From Candidatus Harrisonbacteria bacterium RIFOXYD1_FULL_40_9 (GTDB lineage: Bacteria; Patescibacteriota; Minisyncoccia; UBA6257; XYD1-FULL-40-9): DNA of 5,793 nucleotides. The notes beneath the pieces are model-generated. The model did not search any database and was not told the origin of the DNA. It saw only the letters and a program-made list of their open reading frames with translations. Location of the stretch: the NCBI GenBank assembly GCA_001818015.1, contig MHJO01000013.1, positions 8,791 through 14,583 on the forward strand, given 5' to 3'. The translations under genes and the position numbers were made by a program. Below are positions 1-5,776 of the stretch, piece by piece. The stretch's first letter is position 1. Each line of letters opens with the position of its first letter.

Positions 1-962
1 ATTTCGAAGTGCGAAAATTTAAAAAATATGGAGAGCTTTCGAGGCAGAAACTCGACGAATTGCGTCATGGCTATCGCATAGAGCCCGACCCAGAAAAACA
101 TGACCCACTCGACTTTGCGCTCTGGAAATTCAAAGAAGAGCCTCCTTTTTGGCAAAGCCCATGGGGAAATGGCCGACCAGGATGGCATATCGAAGACACC
201 GCAATCACAAACTCTACGTTCGGCGCTCAATATGAAATTCATGGAGGAGCAAACGAACTTAAATTCCCTCATCACGAAGCAGAGATAGCCCAACAAGAAT
301 CAGCATCAGGGAAAAGCCCTCTTGTAAAAACATGGATTCACACAGGACTTCTTCTTGTCAACGGAGAAAAAATGTCGAAAAGCTTAGGTAATTTTGTGAC
401 GATTAGAGATTTTCTTGCACAATGGTCTCCTAATATACTTCGGTGGATTATCATGAGCCATCATTATCGATCCCCCATAAATTACACCGAAGAACTCGCA
501 GAAGATGCATATAAAAGTCTTATACGTTTCTATTATTTTCTCGATAAGCTCGACATGCAACGAGAGAAGGGATTAGTTAGAGTCGACATCAAGCGATCCA
601 TAAAAGAAGCGGATAAGGAATTTTCCTCTGCAATGAACGATGATTTTAATACTGAACGTGCACTTGCATCTCTCTTTTCTTTTCTCTCTTCTACGGAACC
701 TCGTATTTCAGACATGCACGAAGAAGAGGCATTATTAGTTAAAAACTACATAATAAGCACACTAAAGCTCCTCGGCATAGAGTTCGAGAGAGCTCCGATT
801 CCTTCGCCCGTACTTCGACTCCTAAATGAACGCGAATCATTGCGGAAAGAAAAAAAATTTGAAGAAGCAGACAAAGTGCGTATTGAAGTACAAAAATTAG
901 GGTATGATATAGAGGACACCGCACGTGGTCCTCACGCAAAAGCATTACATCCACGCGTGTAA
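1..962 (+). CDS. cysS: Cysteinyl-tRNA synthetase, 3' part (5' end outside window)
   Basis: Class I aminoacyl-tRNA synthetase that charges tRNA-Cys with cysteine in the cytoplasm. The frame is open from the first complete codon at base 3; the GTG at 9 lies inside a conserved stretch (FEVRKFKKYGELS) and is not the start. Compared with the usual length of about 460 residues, roughly the first 140 are missing, including the HIGH motif and the first zinc ligand. Counting from base 9, visible hallmarks are DPLDFALWK, SPWGNGRPGWHIE (ending at residue 62), the FPHHEAE zinc-site segment (H88, E92), the KMSKS loop (121-125), and the C-terminal helical part with LRKEKKFEEADKVR and the usual ending DIEDTARG. 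The normal GWHIEC cysteine, a zinc ligand, is Asp here (D63), and no cysteine occurs in the visible 317 residues. dnaB starts 3 nt after the TAA stop. Identification is secure; the effect of the Cys-to-Asp change is unknown. Confidence 0.96.
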   Translation, partial: FEVRKFKKYGELSRQKLDELRHGYRIEPDPEKHDPLDFALWKFKEEPPFWQSPWGNGRPGWHIEDTAITNSTFGAQYEIHGGANELKFPHHEAEIAQQESASGKSPLVKTWIHTGLLLVNGEKMSKSLGNFVTIRDFLAQWSPNILRWIIMSHHYRSPINYTEELAEDAYKSLIRFYYFLDKLDMQREKGLVRVDIKRSIKEADKEFSSAMNDDFNTERALASLFSFLSSTEPRISDMHEEEALLVKNYIISTLKLLGIEFERAPIPSPVLRLLNERESLRKEKKFEEADKVRIEVQKLGYDIEDTARGPHAKALHPRV

Positions 963-965
963 CCA

Positions 966-2333
966 ATGGAAACAAAAACAAAGATACAAGATCGCATCAA
1001 GGTTCCTCCACAAGATATTGATGCAGAACAAGCAGTTCTCGGAGGACTCATGATTGACAATAATGCCATTATTAAAGTGGCAGACTTACTTTCCCCTCAT
1101 GATTTTTACAACCCTCACCATGTGACAATCTACAGCGCCATTCTCGAACTTTTCGAAAAACATCACCCAACCGATATATTAAATCTTTCATCTCGACTCA
1201 AAGAAAAAGAGAAGCTTCAGGAAATCGGCGGAAAATCTTATCTCGCAGATCTCATTAATAAAATCCCTAGCTCATTTCATGTTGCAAGTTATGCTGAACG
1301 CGTGAAAGAGAAGAAGGTCATGCGAGACCTCATAGAGGCGTCGGTTGTTATCAATGAGACAGCATACAACTTTAACGGGGATACGGAGGAGCTTCTTGAT
1401 CATGTTGAGCAAAAAATATTTAACATTGCAAAACACGCAGATCGAGCAAAATTTGTATCAATCAAAGAAGAACTCGAGGAAGCATTTGAGAGGATTGAAA
1501 AATTACAAGGCGGCTCAAAAGAGCTTCGTGGTGTTCCTACTGGATTTGATGAACTTGATGGGTACCTTTCTGGACTCCAACGATCAGACCTTGTAGTGCT
1601 TGGAGCACGTCCTTCTTTCGGTAAAACTGCGCTTGCGCTTGATATTGCGCGCCAGGCATGCAAAAAAACAGGCAAGGCCGTGGGAATATTCTCGCTCGAA
1701 ATGTCGCGCGACCAGATTACTGACAGACTTCTTTCAGCAGAATCCCAGCTTCCCTTATGGAGACTTCGCACACAACGAATAACTGACGAGACCGAATTCC
1801 AAATGCTTCATGCCGCCATGGATAACCTTTCAAAGCTTCCAATTTTCATCGACGATACTGCATCCCCTACCATTCTCCATCTTCGCACAAATGCACGCAG
1901 ACTTCAGCTTGAGAATGATTTATGTCTTTTGGTGGTAGATTATCTTCAACTTATCCAACCAAGAATCAATAGGGATAATGTCGTACAGCAGATCACTGAA
2001 GTGTCACGAGGATTAAAAGCTATGGCCAAAGAGCTCAATATTCCCATACTTGCTCTTTCCCAGCTTTCGCGCGCAGTTGATCAACGAGAAGTACGCATTC
2101 CCCGACTTTCTGATCTTCGAGAATCAGGATCCATTGAGCAGGACTCAGATGTGGTATTATTCCTCTACCGAAAAGATCGAGAAAAAAAAGAACGCCTCGA
2201 GGCCCCGACTGCCGAAGAAGAAAATCTCACTGAGGTGATTATTGCGAAGCACAGAAATGGTCCTCTTGGAACTGTGAAACTTAAGTTTGATCCTGAGCGC
2301 GTAAGCTTCAGAACTATTGATAAATTTCACTGA
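966..2333 (+). CDS. dnaB: Replicative DNA helicase DnaB
   Basis: Hexameric 5'-3' helicase that unwinds the replication fork and recruits primase. At 455 residues it has the family's full length. The N-terminal domain begins with PPQDIDAEQAVLGGLMID (14-31). A linker helix around 155-185 leads into the RecA-like motor, which starts at GVPTGFDELD (189). Walker A is GARPSFGKT (213-221, K220), with Phe where Met is common. The catalytic Glu lies in FSLEM (E245), and Walker B is VVDYLQL (D325). Further motifs are LSQLSRAVDQR, LSDLRESGSIEQDSD (from 381) and the arginine-finger segment AKHRNGP (R430). No intein or insertion is present. The ATG lies 3 nt after the cysS stop with no Shine-Dalgarno sequence, so translation is probably coupled to cysS. 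It ends at TGA, the only TGA stop in the window. All key ATPase residues are present, so it should be active. Confidence 0.98.
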   Translation: METKTKIQDRIKVPPQDIDAEQAVLGGLMIDNNAIIKVADLLSPHDFYNPHHVTIYSAILELFEKHHPTDILNLSSRLKEKEKLQEIGGKSYLADLINKIPSSFHVASYAERVKEKKVMRDLIEASVVINETAYNFNGDTEELLDHVEQKIFNIAKHADRAKFVSIKEELEEAFERIEKLQGGSKELRGVPTGFDELDGYLSGLQRSDLVVLGARPSFGKTALALDIARQACKKTGKAVGIFSLEMSRDQITDRLLSAESQLPLWRLRTQRITDETEFQMLHAAMDNLSKLPIFIDDTASPTILHLRTNARRLQLENDLCLLVVDYLQLIQPRINRDNVVQQITEVSRGLKAMAKELNIPILALSQLSRAVDQREVRIPRLSDLRESGSIEQDSDVVLFLYRKDREKKERLEAPTAEEENLTEVIIAKHRNGPLGTVKLKFDPERVSFRTIDKFH

Positions 2334-2343
2334 AATCGACAAG

Positions 2344-2349
2344 TATAAT
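2344..2349 (+). promoter_or_regulatory. Candidate -10 element upstream of recR
   Basis: This is a perfect TATAAT 75 nt before the recR ATG. No good -35 lies at 16-18 nt; the nearest candidate, TTGATA (2317-2322), sits at a 21-nt spacing. If used, transcription would start near 2356, inside the 2351-2366 palindrome, giving a leader of about 60 nt. The match could be chance in AT-rich DNA. Confidence 0.35.
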
Positions 2350-2350
2350 G

Positions 2351-2366
2351 CATGATATGTATCATG
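2351..2366. repeat. 16-bp palindrome in the dnaB-recR spacer
   Basis: CATGATATGTATCATG has two perfect 7-bp half-sites (CATGATA and TATCATG) around a 2-bp centre. Its size suits a dimeric helix-turn-helix regulator, and it starts 2 nt downstream of the TATAAT at 2344-2349. It could also form a small RNA hairpin, but the stem has only two G-C pairs. Its role is unknown. Confidence 0.5.
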
Positions 2367-2405
2367 AATACAATAAACCACGATCGTCATACATTATACT
2401 TATCC

Positions 2406-2411
2406 CATAAT
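2406..2411 (+). promoter_or_regulatory. Candidate -10 element next to the recR start
   Basis: CATAAT (five of six consensus bases) ends 7 nt before the recR ATG. A start at the usual distance would place the transcript's 5' end at or beside the start codon, giving a leaderless mRNA. That fits the absence of a Shine-Dalgarno sequence before recR. No convincing -35 lies at 17 nt (ATCGTC), so this remains speculative. Confidence 0.3.
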
Positions 2412-2418
2412 ACACGAC

Positions 2419-3015
2419 ATGTTTCCTTCTCGTTTTAAAAATGTACTTGATTTTTTTACACGCCTTCCATCTCTTGGGCCACGACAATCCATAAGGCTTA
2501 TTTTCCATCTCTCCTCGTGGAATAAGAGTGATCTGCGAATATTTGGCGAAAGTATTATTGCGCTCACTGAAATGAAAACATGCCCGATGTGCTTTTTTAT
2601 TCACGAAAACGAGAATGACTTATGTGAAATATGCAATGATCACAATAGAAGGAAAGACATCATCGCAATCGTTGAAAAACAAACCGACATAGTATCCCTC
2701 GAGCAAACAAAAAAAATGAATAACCACTATTTCATTATTGGAGATATTAAACGAAACTTTGCCGCATCGGCAAATTATGAACGAATTAATATTCTTAAAA
2801 AGAGAATTGACGACACACTAAGTGGAAAAGCGGCGGAGATTATTCTCGCTATTAGTCCTACCACATATGGAGACATTATCACGGGGACTCTTACGCACGA
2901 GCTCTTCGATTATGCCCATAAAATAAGCCGCCTCGCGCGCGGGATTCCCACGGGAGGCGACATTGAATTTGCAGACGAAGACACTCTTCGTAATGCAATT
3001 GATAATAGGAAATAA
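2419..3015 (+). CDS. recR: Recombination mediator protein RecR
   Basis: RecR works with RecO (and RecF) to load RecA onto SSB-coated single-stranded DNA at gaps. Its 198 residues are the normal length. Domains in order: a helix-hairpin-helix near the N-terminus with RLPSLGPRQSIRLIFHL (15-31; the usual LPGIG reads LPSLG); a four-cysteine zinc finger (C55, C58, C69, C72); a TOPRIM domain opening with IIAIVE (81-86) and holding EIILAISPTTYGD (140-152); and the C-terminal SRLARGIPTGGDIEFADEDTL (from 170). The segment after the second TOPRIM strand is unusual: where the family normally has HVLGG followed by LSPLDGIGP, this protein reads YFIIGDIKRNFAASANYER. No Shine-Dalgarno sequence precedes the ATG, and no closer alternative start fits the conserved N-terminus. 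The TAA stop directly abuts the rplU stop on the other strand. The family assignment is strong; the TOPRIM variation may be lineage-specific. Confidence 0.93.
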   Translation: MFPSRFKNVLDFFTRLPSLGPRQSIRLIFHLSSWNKSDLRIFGESIIALTEMKTCPMCFFIHENENDLCEICNDHNRRKDIIAIVEKQTDIVSLEQTKKMNNHYFIIGDIKRNFAASANYERINILKKRIDDTLSGKAAEIILAISPTTYGDIITGTLTHELFDYAHKISRLARGIPTGGDIEFADEDTLRNAIDNRK

Positions 3016-3324
3016 TTATTGGATTTTTTGGATTTCGACTTCTGTAAAATCTTGCCTGTGTCCTTTCTTCTTACGGAAACGATTTTTTGAGTGATATCTA
3101 AAAACGATCACTTTCTTATGGCGTCCTTGTCGTGTTACAAGAGCCTCTACTCTTGATTGAGGGACGTAGGGTGTGCCAATCTTGATATCTTCCCCGTCAA
3201 CGCGAAGAAGAACTTTATCGAACACATAAGAAGACCCTTCCTTTATGTCTAATTTCTCCACTTTAATTTTTTGTCCCGGAGCCACTTTGTATTGTTTGCC
3301 GCCGGTTTCTATGACCGCAATCAT
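3016..3324 (-). CDS. rplU: 50S ribosomal protein bL21
   Basis: Large-subunit ribosomal protein that binds 23S rRNA. The 102 residues match the usual bL21 length. The protein opens with MIAVIETGGKQYKV (1-14), continues with KVEKLDI, and has VKIG-like DIKIGTPYV in the middle. Its most diagnostic part is the basic C-terminal signature FRYHSKNRFRKKKGHRQDFTEVEI (75-98). The ATG lies 4 nt after the stop of the upstream membrane-protein gene and has no Shine-Dalgarno sequence, so it is probably translated by coupling within the smc-membrane protein-rplU transcript. In many bacteria rplU is followed by rpmA (bL27); here the next gene is recR, convergent and directly abutting, so rpmA must lie elsewhere or be absent. 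Confidence 0.97.
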   Translation of the reverse strand: MIAVIETGGKQYKVAPGQKIKVEKLDIKEGSSYVFDKVLLRVDGEDIKIGTPYVPQSRVEALVTRQGRHKKVIVFRYHSKNRFRKKKGHRQDFTEVEIQKIQ

Positions 3325-3328
3325 GGTA

Positions 3329-3673
3329 TTAGTTAATTGATATAATAGCCATTAACTTGCCAAAAATCAATAGCGAAAGAATAACGCTTCCAAAAACAAG
3401 AAGTATTGCAAGAGAACGAACTCTTTTAAACATGCGATTAGCAAGTAATATATTTAAAACAATCATCAAAAGTCCCGTAATCAATATTCCAAATACATCT
3501 CTTCTGTTGCCCACAAAATCAATCCCCCCTAAATGACTTACATGAATAATAAGCGGCATTGAGGGATCGGGGAATTTTACACCTGCAATAAAAAGTCCCA
3601 CCACAACAAGGAGAATGCTTATTGCAATTCCAATAGTAAACCTGCGATTTTTAATTAATGGGGGCAATTTCAT
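3329..3673 (-). CDS. Small three-helix membrane protein, function unknown
   Basis: I cannot name this 114-residue protein with confidence. It has three hydrophobic stretches long enough to span the membrane (about 12-32, 60-78 and 87-111). A basic N-terminus (KNRR) and a basic loop between helices 2 and 3 (NRMFKRVR, 79-86) suggest a cytoplasmic N-terminus and an external C-terminus. The first loop, placed outside, contains MPLIIHVSHLGGIDFVG (39-55). This vaguely resembles the P-x-H-x-n-x-x-G-x-D pattern of DUF1648-type membrane proteins, a weak likeness that rests on memory. No signal-peptidase site, catalytic motif or cysteine is visible. It begins 14 nt after the smc stop and ends 4 nt before rplU, so it is probably in the same transcript, which argues for a real gene. 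Confidence 0.8.
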   Translation of the reverse strand: MKLPPLIKNRRFTIGIAISILLVVVGLFIAGVKFPDPSMPLIIHVSHLGGIDFVGNRRDVFGILITGLLMIVLNILLANRMFKRVRSLAILLVFGSVILSLLIFGKLMAIISIN

Positions 3674-3681
3674 TACATTAA

Positions 3682-3687
3682 ACTATA
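3682..3687 (-). promoter_or_regulatory. Candidate -10 element between smc and the membrane-protein gene
   Basis: Reading the - strand, TATAGT lies just after the smc stop and 8 nt before the membrane-protein ATG. It could provide a separate, nearly leaderless transcript for the membrane protein and rplU, which would let bL21 be made independently of smc. The -35 region at 17 nt (TTTTGT) is poor, so a chance match is quite possible. Confidence 0.25.
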
Positions 3688-5751
3688 TTATTCAAGCCTC
3701 AAGGACAAAATACGCGAAGTTCCGTCTTTGTCCATAGTAACTCCATAGAGCACATGAGCTGCTTCCATTGTTGATCTATTGTGGGTAACGACCACAAATT
3801 GTGTCTTCAGTGAAAGATCTCGAAGAACTCCAGCAAATCTACGAGCATTTTTTTCATCAAGAGCCGCGTCAACTTCATCAAGGATAAGAAATGGTGGTGG
3901 ATTTACAGCAATCATTGAAAAAAGCGCTGCGAGCGACACAAGACTCCGTTCTCCTCCAGAAAGAGATTCGAGTCCTTGTGTTTTTTTTCTCGGAAGATCT
4001 ACCTCAGCACGAATTCCGGCAATTGCATTTTCCTCTCCTTCGTCCATTAAAAGCCTTGCCTTTCCTCCTCCAAACATATGATTGCAATATCTATCAAATG
4101 CCACGCTTACCGCATTCATTTTCTTCACGAAATCACGAGATAGCTTCTTCGTAAGATCTTCGATAAGCACACTAAGATCTCCCGATGCATCATGAAGATC
4201 GTGAGCCTCGCGTGCTAAGTCCATATACTTACTCTCAAGTTCATTTGCTTCTTTTATTGTTGACTCCTCCACTGCCCCAATACGAGCAAGTTCGTTGCGA
4301 AGCGCATGCATTCTTTGGAAAAGAGCAGAAGAAAGAGGTTCATGCATTATAGTTGTGTCAATTTCATCAATATTCCGTCCGGCTTGTGCAAGATGACCAC
4401 AAATCTCTTTGTGCTTATAGCCCCACCGAGCTTTTTCAATGAGCACCGTCCGTTCTTTGTCTAGAAGCCGAGTATGAAATAAACGAGCGTTCTCTGCCTC
4501 ACGCACTGCTTCACGCACACGAGTATTAAAATTAATAAGTAATGCATTGTACTCTTTTTCCTTCTCCTGAATCGCCTCCAGTTCAGCCTCAAGACCCGCT
4601 ATTGTCTCTTCGTATTTCTTTTTTGCATTAAGAATACCCTTACTATCTACACGAGGTTCTTTATAGAGCGCATGCTCAATTTCTAAAAGAATCGTCTTAA
4701 TGACTCTCTGAATACCATGCATAGTAGATTCATTAAGCGCTGTCTCAAGAGCACGTCTTGATTCGTGTATAAGCACATGAGCATCCTCAGCTTTAATCTC
4801 TTGATCCTTTCCCATTAACTCAATGCGAGCTTCAAGCCGACCCAGCTCACGTTCAATAAGAGCCTGTTTTCTCATAAGGATCTCCTTTGCCTTTAAAAGA
4901 TCACTCATGTTGCGATGAACCTCTGGCCTTTCATCTTCAATGCCTCTAAGAGTTTTTTCGTGAAGATGAACTCGATGCCACTCCTTCTCCAGTGCGGCTT
5001 TTAGTACATCGATTTCCAGCTCTACTTCTTTCGCACCTCTTTCTATTGTCCTTAATTCATAACCGAAAAACTGATTTTCAAGAATTCTAAGTTCCTTAAG
5101 TAGTTCGTCTCTTTTTTCCCATTCGGAAGTCTGCTTCCGAAGAATACGAAGACGAGGCTCCATTTCACGAAGAAGACTATTAATTCTCTCGAGATTTTCT
5201 TTAGTTGTTTTAAGACGCGCCTCACTCTCATTTTTTTTATTCCTATAATCTTTGAATCCGAGCACCTCTTCCATCATAAGTCGTCTCTCTAGATTGCTTA
5301 CGCGCACGAACGAATCACTATTCCCTTGACCTACGAGCGTAAGTCCACGATTACCTATACGAGACTTTGCAAAAAAATCTTGAACGTCACGAAGACGCAC
5401 CTCATTCTCATTAATAAAATAATGAGACTCTCCATCACGTGAGACCTGACGCTTAATCTGTATTTCCGGAAATTGAAGAGGCCACGCATTATCAGAATTA
5501 TCGAGAACAAGCGAAGCCTGAGCTAAGCCAACACGCGAACGAAGCGATGTGCCCGCAAAAACAAGGTCTTCTATCTTCGCCCCACGAAGATGCGCCGCAT
5601 CACGCTCACCTAAAAGCCACCTAAATGCATCAACGACATTTGATTTACCAGAACCATTCGGACCCACGATCACACTTACTCCACGAGGGAACTCCAAAAC
5701 CGCTTTATCAGCAAAAGATTTAAAACCACTAAGAGAAAGTCTAGTAAGCAT
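3688..5751 (-). CDS. smc: Compact chromosome segregation protein SMC
   Basis: ABC-type ATPase that organises and segregates the chromosome. The N-terminal head has Walker A GPNGSGKS (30-37), an R-loop Arg (R56, HLRG), AGTSLRSR, and the Q-loop VGQGNSDSF (Q142). SMC-typical LERRLMMEEVLGFKDYR follows (154-170), then coiled coil with LRILRKQTSEWEKRDEL. The C-terminal half has FGGGKARLLM (560-569), signature LSGGE (597-601), Walker B FLILDE (D625, E626), a D-loop and the switch His (H657). Both ATPase halves are intact. The length, 687 residues, is far below the usual 1,150-1,200. About 270 residues lie between the conserved head-proximal segments (217-485), mostly charged helix with breaks near 314-323 and 364-372, and no recognisable hinge domain. 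Head motifs and the FGGG segment favour SMC over RecF, RecN or Rad50; there is no CxxC zinc hook. The ATG at 5751 gives the canonical MLTRLSLSGFKSF start; AAAGG 8 nt upstream is a possible ribosome-binding site. No scpA or scpB is in the window. Confidence 0.93.
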   Translation of the reverse strand: MLTRLSLSGFKSFADKAVLEFPRGVSVIVGPNGSGKSNVVDAFRWLLGERDAAHLRGAKIEDLVFAGTSLRSRVGLAQASLVLDNSDNAWPLQFPEIQIKRQVSRDGESHYFINENEVRLRDVQDFFAKSRIGNRGLTLVGQGNSDSFVRVSNLERRLMMEEVLGFKDYRNKKNESEARLKTTKENLERINSLLREMEPRLRILRKQTSEWEKRDELLKELRILENQFFGYELRTIERGAKEVELEIDVLKAALEKEWHRVHLHEKTLRGIEDERPEVHRNMSDLLKAKEILMRKQALIERELGRLEARIELMGKDQEIKAEDAHVLIHESRRALETALNESTMHGIQRVIKTILLEIEHALYKEPRVDSKGILNAKKKYEETIAGLEAELEAIQEKEKEYNALLINFNTRVREAVREAENARLFHTRLLDKERTVLIEKARWGYKHKEICGHLAQAGRNIDEIDTTIMHEPLSSALFQRMHALRNELARIGAVEESTIKEANELESKYMDLAREAHDLHDASGDLSVLIEDLTKKLSRDFVKKMNAVSVAFDRYCNHMFGGGKARLLMDEGEENAIAGIRAEVDLPRKKTQGLESLSGGERSLVSLAALFSMIAVNPPPFLILDEVDAALDEKNARRFAGVLRDLSLKTQFVVVTHNRSTMEAAHVLYGVTMDKDGTSRILSLRLE

Positions 5752-5776
5752 AAAGGATACCTTTATTGTATCCTTT
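5752..5776. repeat. Perfect 9-bp inverted repeat immediately before smc
   Basis: The arms AAAGGATAC (5752-5760) and GTATCCTTT (5768-5776) are perfect inverted copies around a 7-nt centre, CTTTATT. One arm touches the smc start codon; the other overlaps the candidate -10 hexamer. As DNA it resembles an operator for a dimeric repressor. As RNA it could fold only if transcription starts upstream of 5776, and it would then pair bases around the AAAGG ribosome-binding candidate. It is not followed by a convincing T-tract on either strand, so a terminator is less likely. Confidence 0.6.
5765..5770 (-). promoter_or_regulatory. Candidate -10 element of the smc promoter
   Basis: Reading the - strand, TACAAT (five of six consensus bases) lies 14 bp upstream of the smc ATG, with 13-14 nt between hexamer and start codon. 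At exactly 17 nt further upstream is TTAAAC (5793-5788), a weak three-of-six match to -35 at the very window edge. Transcription would start near 5758, leaving a leader of about 7 nt. The hexamer sits within the 5752-5776 dyad, so a protein bound there would block it. Confidence 0.4.

Larger units (their letters stand above)
2341..2401. repeat. Imperfect inverted repeat between dnaB and recR
   Basis: The arms AAGTATAATGCATGA (2341-2355) and TCATACATTATACTT (2387-2401) are inverted copies matching at 14 of 15 positions; the outer 10 bp are perfect. Each arm carries TATAAT, one reading right (2344-2349) and one reading left (2398-2393). The 31-nt loop holds a second palindrome (2351-2366, overlapping the left arm) and CGATCG (2381-2386). 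The stem is AT-rich and no T-tract follows on the + strand, so it is a poor intrinsic terminator for dnaB. An operator or paired promoter is an alternative. The repeat is certain; its function is inferred. Confidence 0.7.

Noticed and set aside
9..11. GTG as the start of a 317-residue protein
   Set aside because: The frame continues upstream (F-E before V-R-K-F) inside conserved CysRS sequence, so the gene is cut by the window edge.
739..981. 80-codon - strand frame across the cysS-dnaB junction
   Set aside because: It overlaps the end of cysS and the start of dnaB on the opposite strand, with no ribosome-binding site and no recognisable protein features.
1400..1771. 123-codon open frame on the - strand inside dnaB
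   Set aside because: It lies wholly antisense to a conserved dnaB region and has a serine- and arginine-rich shadow composition with no family resemblance.
2331..2333. Recoding of UGA as glycine, as in some Patescibacteria
   Set aside because: No in-frame TGA interrupts any gene; TGA ends dnaB at its normal length, and readthrough would add only five residues.
2157..2390. 77-codon - strand frame starting beside the leftward TATAAT
   Set aside because: The ATG is only 2 nt after the hexamer, so it would lie upstream of the expected transcript start; most of the frame is antisense to dnaB and its protein looks random.
2341..2401. Intrinsic terminator for cysS-dnaB
   Set aside because: The stem is AT-rich with a 31-nt loop and no T-tract follows, so the standard terminator form is missing.
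3779..4154. Two overlapping + strand frames of 87-100 codons inside smc
   Set aside because: Both are antisense to the most conserved part of the SMC C-terminal head (Walker B and signature), whose constraint explains the open frames.
3688..5751. SMC as a pseudogene or frameshifted fragment
   Set aside because: One uninterrupted frame joins complete N- and C-terminal heads with all catalytic motifs; the shortening is confined to the coiled-coil and hinge region.
3688..5751. Rad50, RecN or RecF identity for the SMC-like gene
   Set aside because: There is no CxxC zinc hook, and the FKSFADK, AGT, RRLMMEE and FGGG segments follow the SMC pattern.
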